DNA from: Scatophagus argus
Lineage: Eukaryota; Chordata; Actinopteri; Scatophagidae
Assembly: GCF_020382885.2 (NCBI RefSeq)
Contig: NC_058493.1
Coordinates: 28,216,999-28,280,998 of the forward strand
DNA length: 64,000 bases
Reading direction: 5' to 3'
In this document: positions 33,201 through 43,397 of the stretch, one piece after another
Numbering within the stretch: position 1 is the stretch's first letter
How the letters are laid out: each line of letters opens with the position of its first letter
The notes under the pieces: generated by a model
Database searches by the model: none
Seen by the model: only the letters and a program-made list of their open reading frames with translations
What the model was told of the DNA's origin: nothing
Program-made: the position numbers and the translations under genes

Positions 33201-34612
33201 GACTGAACACAGGATCACATTAGTTACGTAATCAGTCACTTAATTTAATGAGAGTGTGTGTTTGTGTGCGTGTGCGCGAAGCTCTGAGCCAACCGTGTGT
33301 ATTGTCGGACGTGACTTAAAGCCATCTGAGTATCTTTAATTCCTCATTTTGTCATGAAGTCATTGATTTATGGTGAAATGACTGATTGTCCACTTCCAAT
33401 TGCTCCCATTGGCTGCTGTTGTTAACGCTGAAGGTAAACGACCGCGGACCCTTCAATAAGAGGCGACCGTGAACAGCTGACAGAAGCTTAGCGAACAAAC
33501 TGACAGCAATCGTGAACTCGACACACGACTCGCCAAGCGGGTACGTTAAGAGACTCCCAGCGGTACCCGACGGGCGCCATCGCGTCCTCTCAGACCGTTT
33601 CATATCATCAGGTGCTCGACGCCTCCCTGCAGCTACTCTGCCATCAGTTTGCTTTCACTTCCTCGTGCTTCTAACATTCCTGTTATTGATTTCGGGAAAG
33701 TTGTGCAGCTGCATTGCATTCTGGTCTTTATTTCTGCTACTGACTGTCTCTTCACTGCTCGGTATCTTACACTACATGGCCTGAAGTATGTGGACACCTC
33801 TGACTTTAACTGCATGGACACGTGTCCGGGAGGCCCAAAGCTCTGTGGTGACATTTCACTGTGTTATTCACTGACCCTTTGACTTTGTCAGGGCTTTCCT
33901 GTGATCTTCTATCTCAGTAGAGATTATCTGACTTTTGCTGAACACTCATGAAGAACATTGGTAACAACAGATCGATGGCCATGAAATGACCACATACTTT
34001 TGGCCATGCAATGTGGGTGAACACTGATGTCTAATGGCAGATACAGAAAGACGCCGTCACTCTTCCATCCTGAGAGACTGACACCGCAACGTTTCTTAGC
34101 ATCACTTCAAACGGTTTAAGGTTTTACACTGTACAAAACGTGCGACTCTGCAAACTTCTCACCTTCTGCGAGAATAATTCATCTTCAGCGTCAGCTCGAG
34201 GCTTTTCACAGTCCAAGCCAGCACCAAGTGCTCTCTTCCTGGCTGAACGATGCTTTGACTCCACAGAAAGCGTCTGCTGTGAATACACAGACGTAAATCC
34301 CCGAACTGGACTGACGTCCGGGGTGTGCAGGGCGCCTGGAGAGTCAGCATCGACCCCGCGGTGGCCTCCTTCCTCACAGTCACAGCGCTCACTCCTGCTC
34401 CTCCTCCTGGTGGCTCCACAGCCGAAGCAGCTTGGAGATTCCCTTAACGACAGGGAAGGTGGTGGTGGTGGTGGTGATGATGATGATGATGATGGCGGTG
34501 GTATCAGTGGCTCCTGCACATGCTGAGGACTTAATCTCCCCGGGCTCTCGCAGTCGTCGTCGTCGTCGCTGGCGAGCCAGTCGATGGAGCAGTCCGAGTC
34601 GGAGGTCGACAT
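24839..34612 (-). CDS. ciart: ciart (CHRONO), circadian associated repressor of transcription
   Basis: Coding exons on the - strand are 34612-34163, 33076-33001, 30829-30751, 26564-26450 and 25237-24839. Together they give 1,119 bp, 372 aa; human CIART is 385 aa. Identification rests on the conserved core read across exons 2-4: CVELQCYIQPLSSILRGL, then RYSERLSSFQESVAMDRIQR, then GRFLSIVLKIEKMLQSWFP. It is supported by LKWLHTSPIC in exon 5. These line up with human CIART GRFERGLSSFQQSVAMDRIQ and LTWIHTTPIC. Family knowledge: CIART is a nuclear protein that binds BMAL1 and represses CLOCK:BMAL1 at E-boxes, and is itself rhythmically expressed. The N-terminus is acidic then Ser/Pro-rich (about residues 30-55) and probably disordered. 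All splice phases agree. The start is the first ATG of an acidic MSTSDSDCSIDWL N-terminus, 41 bp inside its exon. The large introns are full of transposon relics. Confidence 0.93.
25234..25241 (-). promoter_or_regulatory. ciart: NAGNAG tandem splice acceptor of ciart exon 5
   Basis: On the - strand the intron ends in ...TCTCTGCAGCAG followed by CATCAC. Either AG can be used in phase, so the exon starts at 25237 or 25234 and the protein gains or loses one Gln. The call uses the upstream AG. Confidence 0.6.
27172..27208. repeat. (CA)n microsatellite, ciart intron
   Basis: About 17 uninterrupted CA units. Smaller CA runs follow at 27350-27371 and 27530-27548 in the same 4.2 kb intron (26565-30750). 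Confidence 0.97.
27655..27790. repeat. Dispersed AGTAC-rich repeat plus Tc1-TIR-like stub
   Basis: GGCGGAATTTAACAAAGTAC, then CTCAAGTACTGCACTAATG, then CTTTATACTTCTACTCCGCT, match a dispersed fish repeat that I recall but cannot name. It is followed by TATATAGACAAAAGTATCCA, which resembles the inverted-repeat end of the Tc1-like element at 28885. Related AGTAC-rich stretches occur at about 30100-30200, 30515-30605, 39430-39560 and 42720-42800. Assigned by pattern only. Confidence 0.4.
28885..29257 (+). mobile_element. Internally deleted Tc1/mariner-like element
   Basis: The two ends are inverted repeats: CACTATACAGACAAAAGTAC at the left and, reversed from the right, a run including GAACAAAAGTATTGGGACA. 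Inside, an ORF at 28985-29194 reads LNASAYQDILDNAMLPTLWQ, then a CAACAACAACAAC junction. It then reads EWAQIPTETLQHVVESLHRR. These are the mid and C-terminal parts of a Tc1-type transposase, joined with the stretch holding the last catalytic Asp and Glu/Asp missing. It is a dead, about 370 bp relic lying in a ciart intron. Confidence 0.75.
28985..29194 (+). pseudogene. Tc1-like transposase fragment (deleted)
   Basis: Seventy-residue remnant inside the element above. The N-terminal helix-turn-helix part and the DDE catalytic block are absent. The fusion point is a short CAA repeat, which may mark replication slippage or repair of a gap. Confidence 0.7.
30290..30470. repeat. Degraded dispersed repeat (ATTAATCG-rich family)
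   Basis: Contains TTTTCTCCATTAATCCACTG, TTTGTAAAATTTAAAAAATA and CAAAATAGCTGCCAATTAAT. Related stretches occur at 25690-25830, 35440-35740, 36120-36300, 53775-53930 and 56590-56800. I recall it as an abundant percomorph repeat of about 250 bp, but cannot name its class. Confidence 0.4.
32289..32387 (-). mobile_element. 5'-truncated non-LTR 3' tail with 14-bp target-site duplication
   Basis: A 99 bp insert begins with a (TTCAA)n tail and AATTTATTTAGTGCCAAGTG, then TTATCTCAAGACACTTTACA, a sequence typical of fish LINE 3' ends. It is bracketed by perfect 14-bp copies of CATGTGGGTATTCA at 32275-32288 and 32388-32401. The simple-repeat tail is on the left, so the element lies on the - strand. It sits in the third ciart intron. 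Confidence 0.7.
32513..32832. mobile_element. MITE-like element with TTAGCTTAGC inverted ends
   Basis: The left end reads GTTAGCTTAGCTTAGCATAA. The right end, read on the other strand, is GTTAGCGTAGCGTAGCATAA, so the 320 bp are flanked by imperfect inverted repeats. No ORF for a transposase is present. A relative lies at 37805-38230. Confidence 0.5.
33770..34015. mobile_element. MITE with about 28-bp terminal inverted repeats
   Basis: Left end CACTACATGGCCTGAAGTAT; right end reversed CACATTGCATGGCCAAAAGT, continuing with matching ATGTGG. The body (246 bp) has no coding capacity. The ends (GGCC.AAAGTATGTGGACA type) resemble Tc1/mariner-derived MITEs of fish. It lies in the intron after ciart coding exon 1. 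Confidence 0.65.
34438..34500 (-). repeat. ciart: Coding trinucleotide runs (poly-Ser, poly-Pro) in ciart exon 1
   Basis: On the + strand (GGT)n followed by (GAT)n. On the coding strand these give a run of six serines and six prolines in the N-terminal region. Such runs are prone to slippage, so length should vary between individuals and species. Confidence 0.85.
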
Positions 34613-34653
34613 GGTGGGAGTTAGACTCTCAGCCAGCAGAGGGCATCACGGAC
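34613..34653 (-). other. ciart: ciart 5' UTR in first coding exon
   Basis: On the - strand GTGTGACAG forms a splice acceptor just 5' of 34653, 41 bp before the ATG. A spliced leader exon upstream is therefore expected. Confidence 0.55.
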
Positions 34654-36555
34654 CTGTCACACAAACACAGCAAAGGTTTACAAACAGAGTGTACTTTGAC
34701 CTCTTAACCCCACTGGACCTGCCCACACACCCACCTGAGCCAATCAGGATCAGCACTCAGCTGTCAATCATGACGTTTCAGTCCCTTTTTATACCCTCAA
34801 ATAATTAATTAAAACCAAACTGAAAATAACACTTGACAAACATCAGTGTGATAAGAACTGCCTACAATGACAGAAACCATCTTTGGGAAAAACTTATTCG
34901 ACATTTAGTTTTTAGTTTGGCTCATGTCCCATCTGCTAACATGGAGGGGGAGGGGCTTATGAGCTGTACTGCAGCCAGCCACCAGGGGGCGATGCAGATG
35001 TTTGAGGGAGCTCTCATGTCGTCTATCTTTATAAACAGTTGGTGGTTTAAACGTTTTGAGCAGAACTATACAAAACAGTCTACAACTTAAAAGGTCACGA
35101 AGACACCGGAGTGTGAAGCGCGATGAAGACGCCGCGTGAGTAACCAAGCACAGGATTTCAGGGAAAGCGAACACACTGACACACACTTTGTTATCTCACC
35201 ACTGGATCTTATCTCTGTGCTGCTAAAGGCTGAAGGCTGACTGATGGGCTGATGTCATGCTATTGAACCAAAGTGTTCACATGAGTTGGTTAAGGCCTGT
35301 ACAAGCAGATTATGTTCTGGAGTTAGTAAACATGACTGCACTCTTATATAAAGATACATAGTTGGCATATACACAACACAACTGGGGATGTGACCTTTGG
35401 CTTAAAAAAAGGGACTTTTTCATTTCATCTCGACTTAAAGGTGGAGCTACAAATAACACAGTTTCATTATCGATGAACCTGCCAATTATTTCAAGATTAA
35501 GCAATTAATCCTTTAGCCTGTCAAATGTCAAAAAAACTGTCTGAAATTCCAGAGCCTAAAGTGACGTCCACGTGTCTTCTTTTGTCCAACTATCAGTTAA
35601 AGCAGCAAATCCCGACACTTCAGAAGCTGGAAGCTGCACGTGTTTGACATTTTTGCTTGAAGAGCGATTGAAACGATAAATCGATTATCAAACTAGTTGG
35701 CAGCAGATTTTCTCCTCGTTGCAGCTCTACTTTAAGGATAAATAAAAAGAGAAAGAACCCAAAAAGAAATCATTCAAATCAAATCTATGATAACGCAAAT
35801 TAAAAGCACTAATTACACATGGCTTCGTGCCGAGAGGACCACGAACCTCAAACCAGATCTTTATTAGTTGGACACACACGCAGTCTAAGACAGGAACCGT
35901 CAGGTCCTCAGAACTGGAAACCCGAGGACGATGTGGGACGCACAAGTCCATTAACCAAACCAAAACGTGTCTGCTGGTCTCATCTCACATTTCACACCAG
36001 CGTCTTAAAACCTTTTCTCAACCAAGAGTCCAAAAATAACAAAAAGGTGACGAATGAACGCAACTTAATGAAACTGAGGAGTTTTTAAACGAAGCCAAAT
36101 TTGATTCTCATCATCGACCGATCGAATTGATCATCTGCTTGATTATTTTCTACGTTTAGTGGATTAATCATTTGGGCTGTAAAACGTGAGAAAAGTCATC
36201 AAGATCTCCCAAAAGCAAAGCTGGTGTCCTCAGATATTTTTGTTTTGTCCAACCTACAGTCCACAACCCAAAGACACTCAGGTTACTGTGACAGAAGACA
36301 AACAAAGCCGACAAACATTCACAGATGGCTTCAAAACGGCCGAATTTACACCCTCAAACAGCTGAGAACACAAACGATTACCGTGACACTTTACTGACTT
36401 TCACGGCTTGGAAAAACGCGGGATCTCCGTTAAATCCAACCTGCAGTTGTGCTCTGATCACTTTGTTCCGGATCCCAGTGGGACCAGCGAGTCCGGCAGT
36501 CGGCACTGAGCACACGGCCGGTGGATTAAGTAACCCCGCTCCGCTCCGTCCAGCG

Positions 36556-36563
36556 TTATGTAA
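36556..36563. promoter_or_regulatory. ciart: D-box-like TTATGTAA in ciart intron 1
   Basis: Exact TTAYGTAA match, the binding site of PAR-bZIP factors (DBP, TEF, HLF) and NFIL3. It lies about 400 bp downstream of the predicted ciart first exon. In fish, D-boxes also carry light responses. Function is inferred from the motif and the gene's identity. Confidence 0.4.
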
Positions 36564-36960
36564 GGAAAAACATCCAAACACATGGACGAATTTCCCGTCG
36601 CCGGTCGCTTCGCATGTGCGCACGCACACGGCTGAGACAAGTGACCCGATCCAGACGTTTCCTGGTCCCCGCGAGCCCCGCACGGAGAGCTTCAAGCTCA
36701 CAAAACCCGCACCGCCACGGCACGTTCAAAACCCGCACCCACAAACAAGACGCTGCCACAGTTTGAACAAGCAGAGGCCACAGAAACGAACCTGCGGGTC
36801 CGGCGAGGCAAACCGCAAACATCACGTCCAAAACCTTCTCATTCTGCGCGGCAGCCTCTCACCTCCGCCTCCGGAACAAAGTGTCGCGTGTCCAGGTGAG
36901 CTGCGGGGAAGCAGAGCACGAGAGGCGGGCGTGTGTGCGAGCAGCGGACCGTCACTTACC

Positions 36961-37200
36961 AGAAGTACACTGTGTGTTGCGTTTCCCGTCCGGGCTCGGT
37001 GAGCTGAGGACGTGCAGCCGCCGCCGCGCGCGCGTGTGTGTGTGTGTGTGTGCTGACTGATGATGATGGACTGAAACCATGAATCCGACAGACGCAGTCA
37101 GGAAGGCGGGCGGAAGGCAGGAGTCCCATCCAGCCCGTGCAGCCTCTCCCTGGGCAACGTGTCTGAGAGGGGCGGGGCTCACGCATCTCGTCTCCGGCGG
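36961..37200 (-). other. ciart: Predicted non-coding first exon and GC-rich promoter of ciart
   Basis: On the - strand ...GTGTACTTCTG is followed by a strong donor GTAAGTGAC, so an exon ends at 36961. The 36.9-37.3 kb stretch is rich in CpG compared with its surroundings, as expected for a promoter. The 5' limit of the exon is not visible and is set only roughly. A short (TG)n run at about 37032-37051 falls inside. Confidence 0.45.
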
Positions 37201-37325
37201 GCCGGAGCCGCGCCGCGCCTTGACGCGCCGTGACGCGCCCGGCCCACAAAACGCACCGGAAGCGGCCGCACACAAGTGGAAAAGACTGTGAAAAACAAAT
37301 AAAACAGAGGAGAACAATACACACG

Positions 37326-37411
37326 CACGTGACGAAACGCTGTGGCGCGCGTCATCGACGGTGTTTCTTCAATTAAGCTCTCCCATTGGTTCAGAGTGAC
37401 GGCAACACGTG
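37326..37411. promoter_or_regulatory. ciart: Twin CACGTG E-boxes upstream of ciart
   Basis: CACGTG occurs at 37326-37331 and 37406-37411. Both are embedded in the same 10-mer CACGTGACGA, 80 bp apart, upstream of the predicted ciart first exon. CLOCK:BMAL1 binds such E-boxes and mammalian CIART is a BMAL1 target. The GTCACGTG context also suits USF or MiT/TFE factors. An ATTGG (CCAAT on the gene's strand) is at 37385-37389. Confidence 0.5.
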
Positions 37412-37804
37412 ACGAGCGGGAAGTTGCTAATTAATGCTGCATCATTCACCTGTTCAGACCGGAGGACAGGAAGCAGCCAGGACGCAGACTCTGGTTTGAT
37501 GCTCAATGTAGTTTAGCGTTATTATGTATGTTAAACATCTGGAATCTAATCTGAAAACGCGTGTCTTAATCCAGGTTATCATCCAGATGTGGGACAATGA
37601 AAGCGCACCACTCATATGACTTTACCTTTACACATTTTAAGAAAATGTTTCTGTCATTTTAAGAAATATGACAGAAATATGAAATAGCTTTTAACAAGCA
37701 ACAAAGTATTAATAATAAAATAACTCAAAATAATAATAAACTTAAACAAAAGGCAAAACAAAAGCTGGCTTCACGTTTAAACACGGACATGGAGGCACGT
37801 TCTT

Positions 37805-38230
37805 TAAAGGAATAGTTCAACATTTTGGGAAAGGCGAGGGTGACTAATTAGGTTGTATTTTCACTCCAAAGCATTTATTTATCTGAAGAACTGCGGTAAT
37901 AAAACACTGCTGCCCATCAACTAGGCCTACTTTATATACTATACATACTACAGAAACATTTTGTTGCTAATATGGTGTACTTTTACTTTACACTTTCATT
38001 TTTAAATAAAATTTCCCCACAAAGATTAGCCTAGCTTAGCTTATGCCAACTATGTCAATTAGCCTAAAGACTTGAAACAAGGGGAAACAGCTAGCTTGGT
38101 TCCCACCTGTCAACACTCTCTGCTTCTCTGTCTCACACCATAAAAAATATTTTGTTTTGGGTTTTTTTTATAAACAAACAAGATGCAACATGTTTGTCTG
38201 CTTTTCCAGTCTTTATGCTAGCTAGCTAAA
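37805..38230. mobile_element. MITE-like teleost repeat (AAGGAATAGTTCAACATTTT family)
   Basis: Starts AAGGAATAGTTCAACATTTT, has internal TTAGCCTAGCTTAGCTTATG and GGGGAAACAGCTAGCTTGGT, and ends GTCTTTATGCTAGCTAGC. This order agrees with a repeat I recall as widespread in teleost introns. It shares the TTAGCTTAGCATAAAG block with 32513-32832. No coding capacity. Confidence 0.5.
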
Positions 38231-39124
38231 CTAAAGACCTTCGCGCTCCATTCGGCGGGAGGTACCGATCTCCAATGTAATTACTGACAGCAGAGACGTA
38301 AGTGTGAGGTGACAAACAGCACAAATGTCTTTTTCAAAAATGTAAAGTGACACGAAGGAGTCAGCCTTCAGTTGTTCTAGGATCAAAATGAGCGGGAGTG
38401 TTTTTATCTGACAGCCTTTCAGTTGTCCTCCAGCTCTTTTTACCCGGCAGTGACTTGCACTTCCACTCAGCTCAGGACCAGTGAAACCACGACTGTTCAA
38501 GTGACTTACATCCTGTTAGTGTTAACTTTACACTGCATAAGAAGGGAAGAGGGGAAACCTTGAACCCTTCTGCACATATTTTCCAACAATGGACCTTTAC
38601 ATTCGGCTTTTCATTGAAGTATAACGAACAATGGGCTCATTTAAATCTTCCTTTCTTTGCAGAGACGGTCGGATTTCGCAGGTCTGAGCGCTTCGGGGGA
38701 ACATTCTCTTGAGTAAATCCTGACGGTGGAGGAAACATCTGCACATTGAACGTGAGTCAGAGGCTGTTATCCATACGTTAGTCATGGCCTCTGTGCCAGT
38801 CGTGGACATCAGCAGCTGAGTCATCTGATCGGTCAGAGAAAATACTCGGCCATGTGGATTTTGTTCATAAAGTTGCGCTGCTGGTGTTGGCTGTGAGGAT
38901 GACGCAGCTGTTGAACAACCACGACAACAACAACAACAAGTCACAGAAAACTGCAGCAACTCCACAGTGAAACGAAGAATTCAGTTACAAAACACAACAC
39001 AGAGCCGTCACATTAAAACCGTGTGAAGAACAAACACGTGCATGCAGAGTCCAGGACCCGCTGAAACCTGAAGGCCTCACACGTCAGGTCTAACCTTAAT
39101 GTCAGGATGAGCCTTCGAGTGCGC

Positions 39125-39126
<2 letters not shown>

Positions 39127-39164
<38 letters not shown>
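39127..39164. repeat. (TG)n microsatellite
   Basis: About 19 uninterrupted TG units. A second run of about 10 units is at 39881-39900. Confidence 0.97.
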
Positions 39165-39165
<1 letters not shown>

Positions 39166-39984
39166 GAAGCAGTGAAATACTCAAACCACATAATCCCACT
39201 CATCCGCAGTTAAAGGGGATTTCAGCTGCTGCCCTCCTGCAGCATCCAGCAGATGAAAAGCTGCCCATCGATTCTTTGTCAGGTCTGATGAAGCACACGA
39301 GAGCTGGGAGCTGAACCCGAGGTGCACACACACTGACTCGCCGTGTGTGTGTGCGCGCGTGTGTGTGCGTACTGCCTCACTGGTGATCGGCAGGTTTGTT
39401 CAGTTTTTCGCCTGTTTGTGTGTGATGTGATGACAGCAGTGGTAGATCAAGTATTCAAATACTTTAGTGAAGTAAACCAGCAGCACCACACTGTGAAAAT
39501 ACTCCAGTACAAGTAAAAGTCCCGCATTCAAGAAGTTACTTCAGTCAAAATCAGCTTTTAATGGAGCAGTGAGGAGTCTGACTGCACTGCTGTGACAGAA
39601 GTACTTCAATACGCATCACGTTTGAGAACAAAGAGGATCAGACGGACACTTCAGTCTTTGTTTTATAACAAATAAAACAAGTAAAAACTGACTGCAGGCA
39701 AGCCAGCTGCCCCACACAGGAAGTGAGTTAAAACACGAGTGCTGATCACTGATCAGTACAGCTGGAGGCTACAGTAGTGCAGTAGTGGTACTGCGTTAGT
39801 ACTCTGTCACGTCTCCGTCTCAGTCCTGCTGTCCACAGCCTGCTTCACATGGCTCAGAATCTCACTGCAATCTGCAAAGAGTGTGTGTGTGTGTGTGTGT
39901 GAGTGTGTTTCACTGCAGGCCTTTTCTCTGAACACGTGACTCCAGATATATTTCAACACAGTTATGTAACTCTTATCCCTCTGT

Positions 39985-40125
39985 CTGACTGTCCCTCTCT
40001 GTCTCTCTGTGTGTCTCAGTGTCTCTCTGTGTCTCTGTGTCTCTGTCTCACTGTCTCTGTCTCTCTATCTCTCAGTGTCTCTGTCTCAGTGTCTCTCTCT
40101 GTCTCTCTGTCTCTCTGTCTGTCTT
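39985..40125. repeat. (TCTCTG)n-like simple repeat
   Basis: About 140 bp of imperfect TCTCTG/TGTCTC units. It creates long artificial Ser/Leu/Val/Cys ORFs that are not genes. Confidence 0.9.
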
Positions 40126-40179
40126 GATCTTAGTAATGCCTGGTTGCATAATTTGGCTGAAAGGTTTCATTTGAAGTTA

Positions 40180-40790
40180 ACTTTGTGTGTGTTTTTATCA
40201 GAATCAGAATCAGTTTTATTGTATGTACGCACATACAAGTTTCACTTCATCTGTCCTGTCTGGTTGCTCAGCCAAACCAGATGACGATGGAAGTGCAGAG
40301 ACCAGACTGGAGTGTCGGACTGGAACAGCAGCTCCCCGTTATGTCGTTGCACAGCCTCACCTGCTGCCTCCTGTCAGACAGGTGAGGGCTGGCACAGTGA
40401 ACTGGGTGAGTCCGGGGAGGAGGACTTCAGGGATGATGGTGTTGAATACAGAAGAGCTCAAGTACACAAACAACATCCTGGCATACGTCCCTGCAGAGTC
40501 AAGGTGCTTCAGGAAGCAGTGCAGCCCCACGTTGACTGCGTCCTCGACTGACCTGTTTGCCCAACAGGCAAATTGCAGGGAGTCCAGCAGGGGTCCTGTG
40601 ATGTCCTGTGACGTCCTGTGATGACCTTCAGGTGAATCAACAACAGTTTTCCAAAGGATTTCGTGACCACAGACATCAGAGCAACAGGCCTGTGGTCAAT
40701 TAATCCTGAGATGGAGGATTTCTCGGCGCCGTGCGGGACTTCACACAGCTCCAGTGATCTGCCGAAGGTCTGGGAGAAGATGGGGACCCG
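40180..40790 (-). mobile_element. Non-LTR retrotransposon fragment (L2/CR1 or Rex1-like) with reverse-transcriptase piece
   Basis: Read on the - strand from about 40790: HRPVALMSVVTKSFGKLL, then LDSLQFACWANRSVEDAVNV, then LKHLDSAGTYARMLFVYLSS and SSVFNTIIPE. These are consecutive reverse-transcriptase motifs (family versions YRPVALTS, LQFAY..NRS.EDA, FSSAFNTI). The remainder jumps to a short 3' end with AATAAAACTG and a (CTGATT)n tail at 40198-40213. It is frame-damaged and truncated at both the 5' side and inside, so not active. The clade is a guess. Confidence 0.75.
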
Positions 40791-43397
40791 CCGCTACGAG
40801 GCGTTAGATCCATCAGCTGACAAGAACCCAACAGTAAAATCTCACTTCCATGCAGGAAAGTGAAGCGAGTTCAGTTTAAAGCCTTACTTCACACCACACA
40901 CAGAAAGAAAGGTTTCATGTACATCATAATAAATAAACAACACACAATAAATACGTAAAGAACTGGTGCACACAGGTAACCCACACACCTGTCCAAACAG
41001 GTGTGTCTTTAGCTGCCTGTGAAAAGCATCTGCAGACAGTGAAGGTGCCTCAAAGCCCAGTAACAAGTTGCACAGCTCGTCTTTTATTTATCTTCTGGTT
41101 TTGTACAGATTAAATAAGCCAGATTTAAGGTAAGTGAGCTTTGGAGATACTGATGAGCTGAGCAGGACGTCAGTCTCCCCGTCACGAGCACGAGCCTCTC
41201 GTCTGCACGTAGGTGCTCGTTTCCTTCTGCGTAGTGACACCTGAAGAAAGTAGTTCCTACGTGAAGTTCCTCACAACGAGGTCTGTGAGCTATCAGGTCA
41301 GGTGAGTAACCAGGTCATGAATCCTGGACACGTGAGCAGCACTAATGAAGTGCCGTCTGGTTCCAGTATATTGAAAAACAGTGCGGATGGCACATAAACG
41401 GCACAACAGCAAGGAGGAGAAATGTGTACTTTTGTTTGTGGGGTGGACTGTCCCTTTAACGCGCTTTCGGCTCACATTATTTGCATTCCTCGTCTTGGTT
41501 TTTCACATAAGATTCCCTTCAGCTGTAGAACTCTTCCTGTGTGCTGGCTTTTCCCCACAACCTTTGCACCAGTTTGGTTTGTTGTGCTCAGTGATCGGCC
41601 TGCTCAGACTAAATACGAGGCGTCCTTGAGCGCCCTCCACTTCCTGCTGCCTCGTTTCACCATGGCAACACACGGCCAGGAGGGAAGGTGGAGCAGAGGA
41701 GGCGGAGGGGTCCACGCGGCCGTGAGGCTCGCGCCAGGACTGTGAAAACACTGAGCTACGGCTACGTTAGCAGCTACATTAGCTGCGTTTGTGTTGGTGT
41801 GATGAAGACAGATAAGGTCACAGTTAGAGACAGCTTCGTCATGTTGTCCCCGTTAGTGTGTTAGTCCAGAGTCCCAAACTTCTCACACAAATGTGACCTC
41901 ACGGTGTGTGTGTGTGTGTGTTTCTGGACAACAGTGGAGCTCAGTGGCACAGAGGAGGGAGGTTTTGCTTCCTGTCACGTCCAGCGTTCACGTGCTTTAC
42001 GTACTGTTTGTTTAACGTCCCCTTTTGAAGTGAACGCTGATTTGTCGTCTGCACATCCTCACGGGCCGACGCTGTGATTGGCTTTGGTAGAAGAAGGACG
42101 ACCACCTGAGGCGGCGCTTTCTCACGGAGCTGTCCGTCTGTCTGAGTAGTTCAGAGTGTGACATGTCCCCACCGAGCTGCCGTATCCTCTCCATCCTGTC
42201 CAACATGCTCATTATCGTCCCGTTCAGTGTTTGAACACAAACACTGCGGTTCGCCTTGACGCGGTGTAAAGACGTGCAGCTCAGGCCCGAACGTGCACAG
42301 ACAAGACCCGCCTGTGCGGACGGTACAGACAGGAAACTAAACACGAGCTACACGAAGGTGAAGACTTGACGTGGATTCATCAGGTGGACACAAACACGAC
42401 TCCAGGTGATCGGTCAGATCAGCTCAAAGGGAGATGATATGTCAGTGTTGCGTTTACAGCTTGTTTCTGCTGCCCCCAAGTGGCCAAACAGTGAATGCAG
42501 ATACTCCAGTAGGTTCACTGTTGTCTGTTTTCTCCGGGATTTAAAACTCGTTATCCCACAGTGTGTGCGATGATGTAACAGAATCGTGTCTCATCATGAG
42601 GACAGGATGGGACGTGTGGTTTCTCAAAGTTATGAGACATTAAATCCTGATCGTTAAAAGTGGTCGTGATATGACTTATGACTTAATATATGAGTTATAT
42701 ATTTATTTTTTTTACATCTGAAATGTGGGAGTAAAAGTAACGTGTAGCACAGAATGGAGCTGAAAGTATCTCAAGTAGTACTTGACTAACCTTTGAACAG
42801 ACAGCATGTGAGGTGAGACGGTCTGAGCAGGGCCACACGAGGCCTCTGCTCTTTGTACATATACAAATTACAGAGCACTCAACAAAAATAGATGCCTAAA
42901 CTTTACTTTAACCTTTGCAGAAAAACAAACTTGAAGACAGAAACTCTCCTGATTTGACCCGGGGCTCGCAGCCAGCTGTGCATTGGTTGGAGCTGCTCAC
43001 GTGGACTCGCTGCACTGTATATATAACATGAGGTTTCATTCACAGGTCTGGCAGGCGTCCAGGCTGTCCTCAGGAAACCCCCACATCCTGCTGTTGACAT
43101 AAGGCCAGTTTTCGTGCCTTCTGGGTTGTGGCTTTTGCAGATGCAGATAAAATGAAACAAACAAACTCGATCCGGAGCTCCATTAGACGCAGACGACTGG
43201 TTTTCACGGTCATTTTGTCAGAATAGGCTGTTCTTGTCATTTGTTTTGATTGGTGAATGTGTAAATACTCACATATGTAACACCAGAGCAGTGTTAAACC
43301 AATACAAACACCACACACTTCCTCTCTCTCGAGTGATCAGGAGAAAAAAAATACCAGCTTCACTGGTTTTACTCACAGTAATGATAATAATACAGTT

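Noticed and set aside
34124-34612. Single-exon 162-aa reading of ciart exon 1
   Set aside because: The last 12 codons read past a good GTGAGA donor at 34162. The conserved continuation lies in the next exon.
36325-37002. 225-codon + strand ORF antisense to the ciart promoter/intron
   Set aside because: No domain or hydrophobic pattern. It overlaps the GC-rich ciart promoter and first exon, where stop codons are scarce by composition, and shows no splice or promoter logic on the + strand.
39903-40284. Cys/Ser/Leu-rich ORFs over the TCTCTG repeat
   Set aside because: Produced by simple-sequence DNA, not coding pattern.
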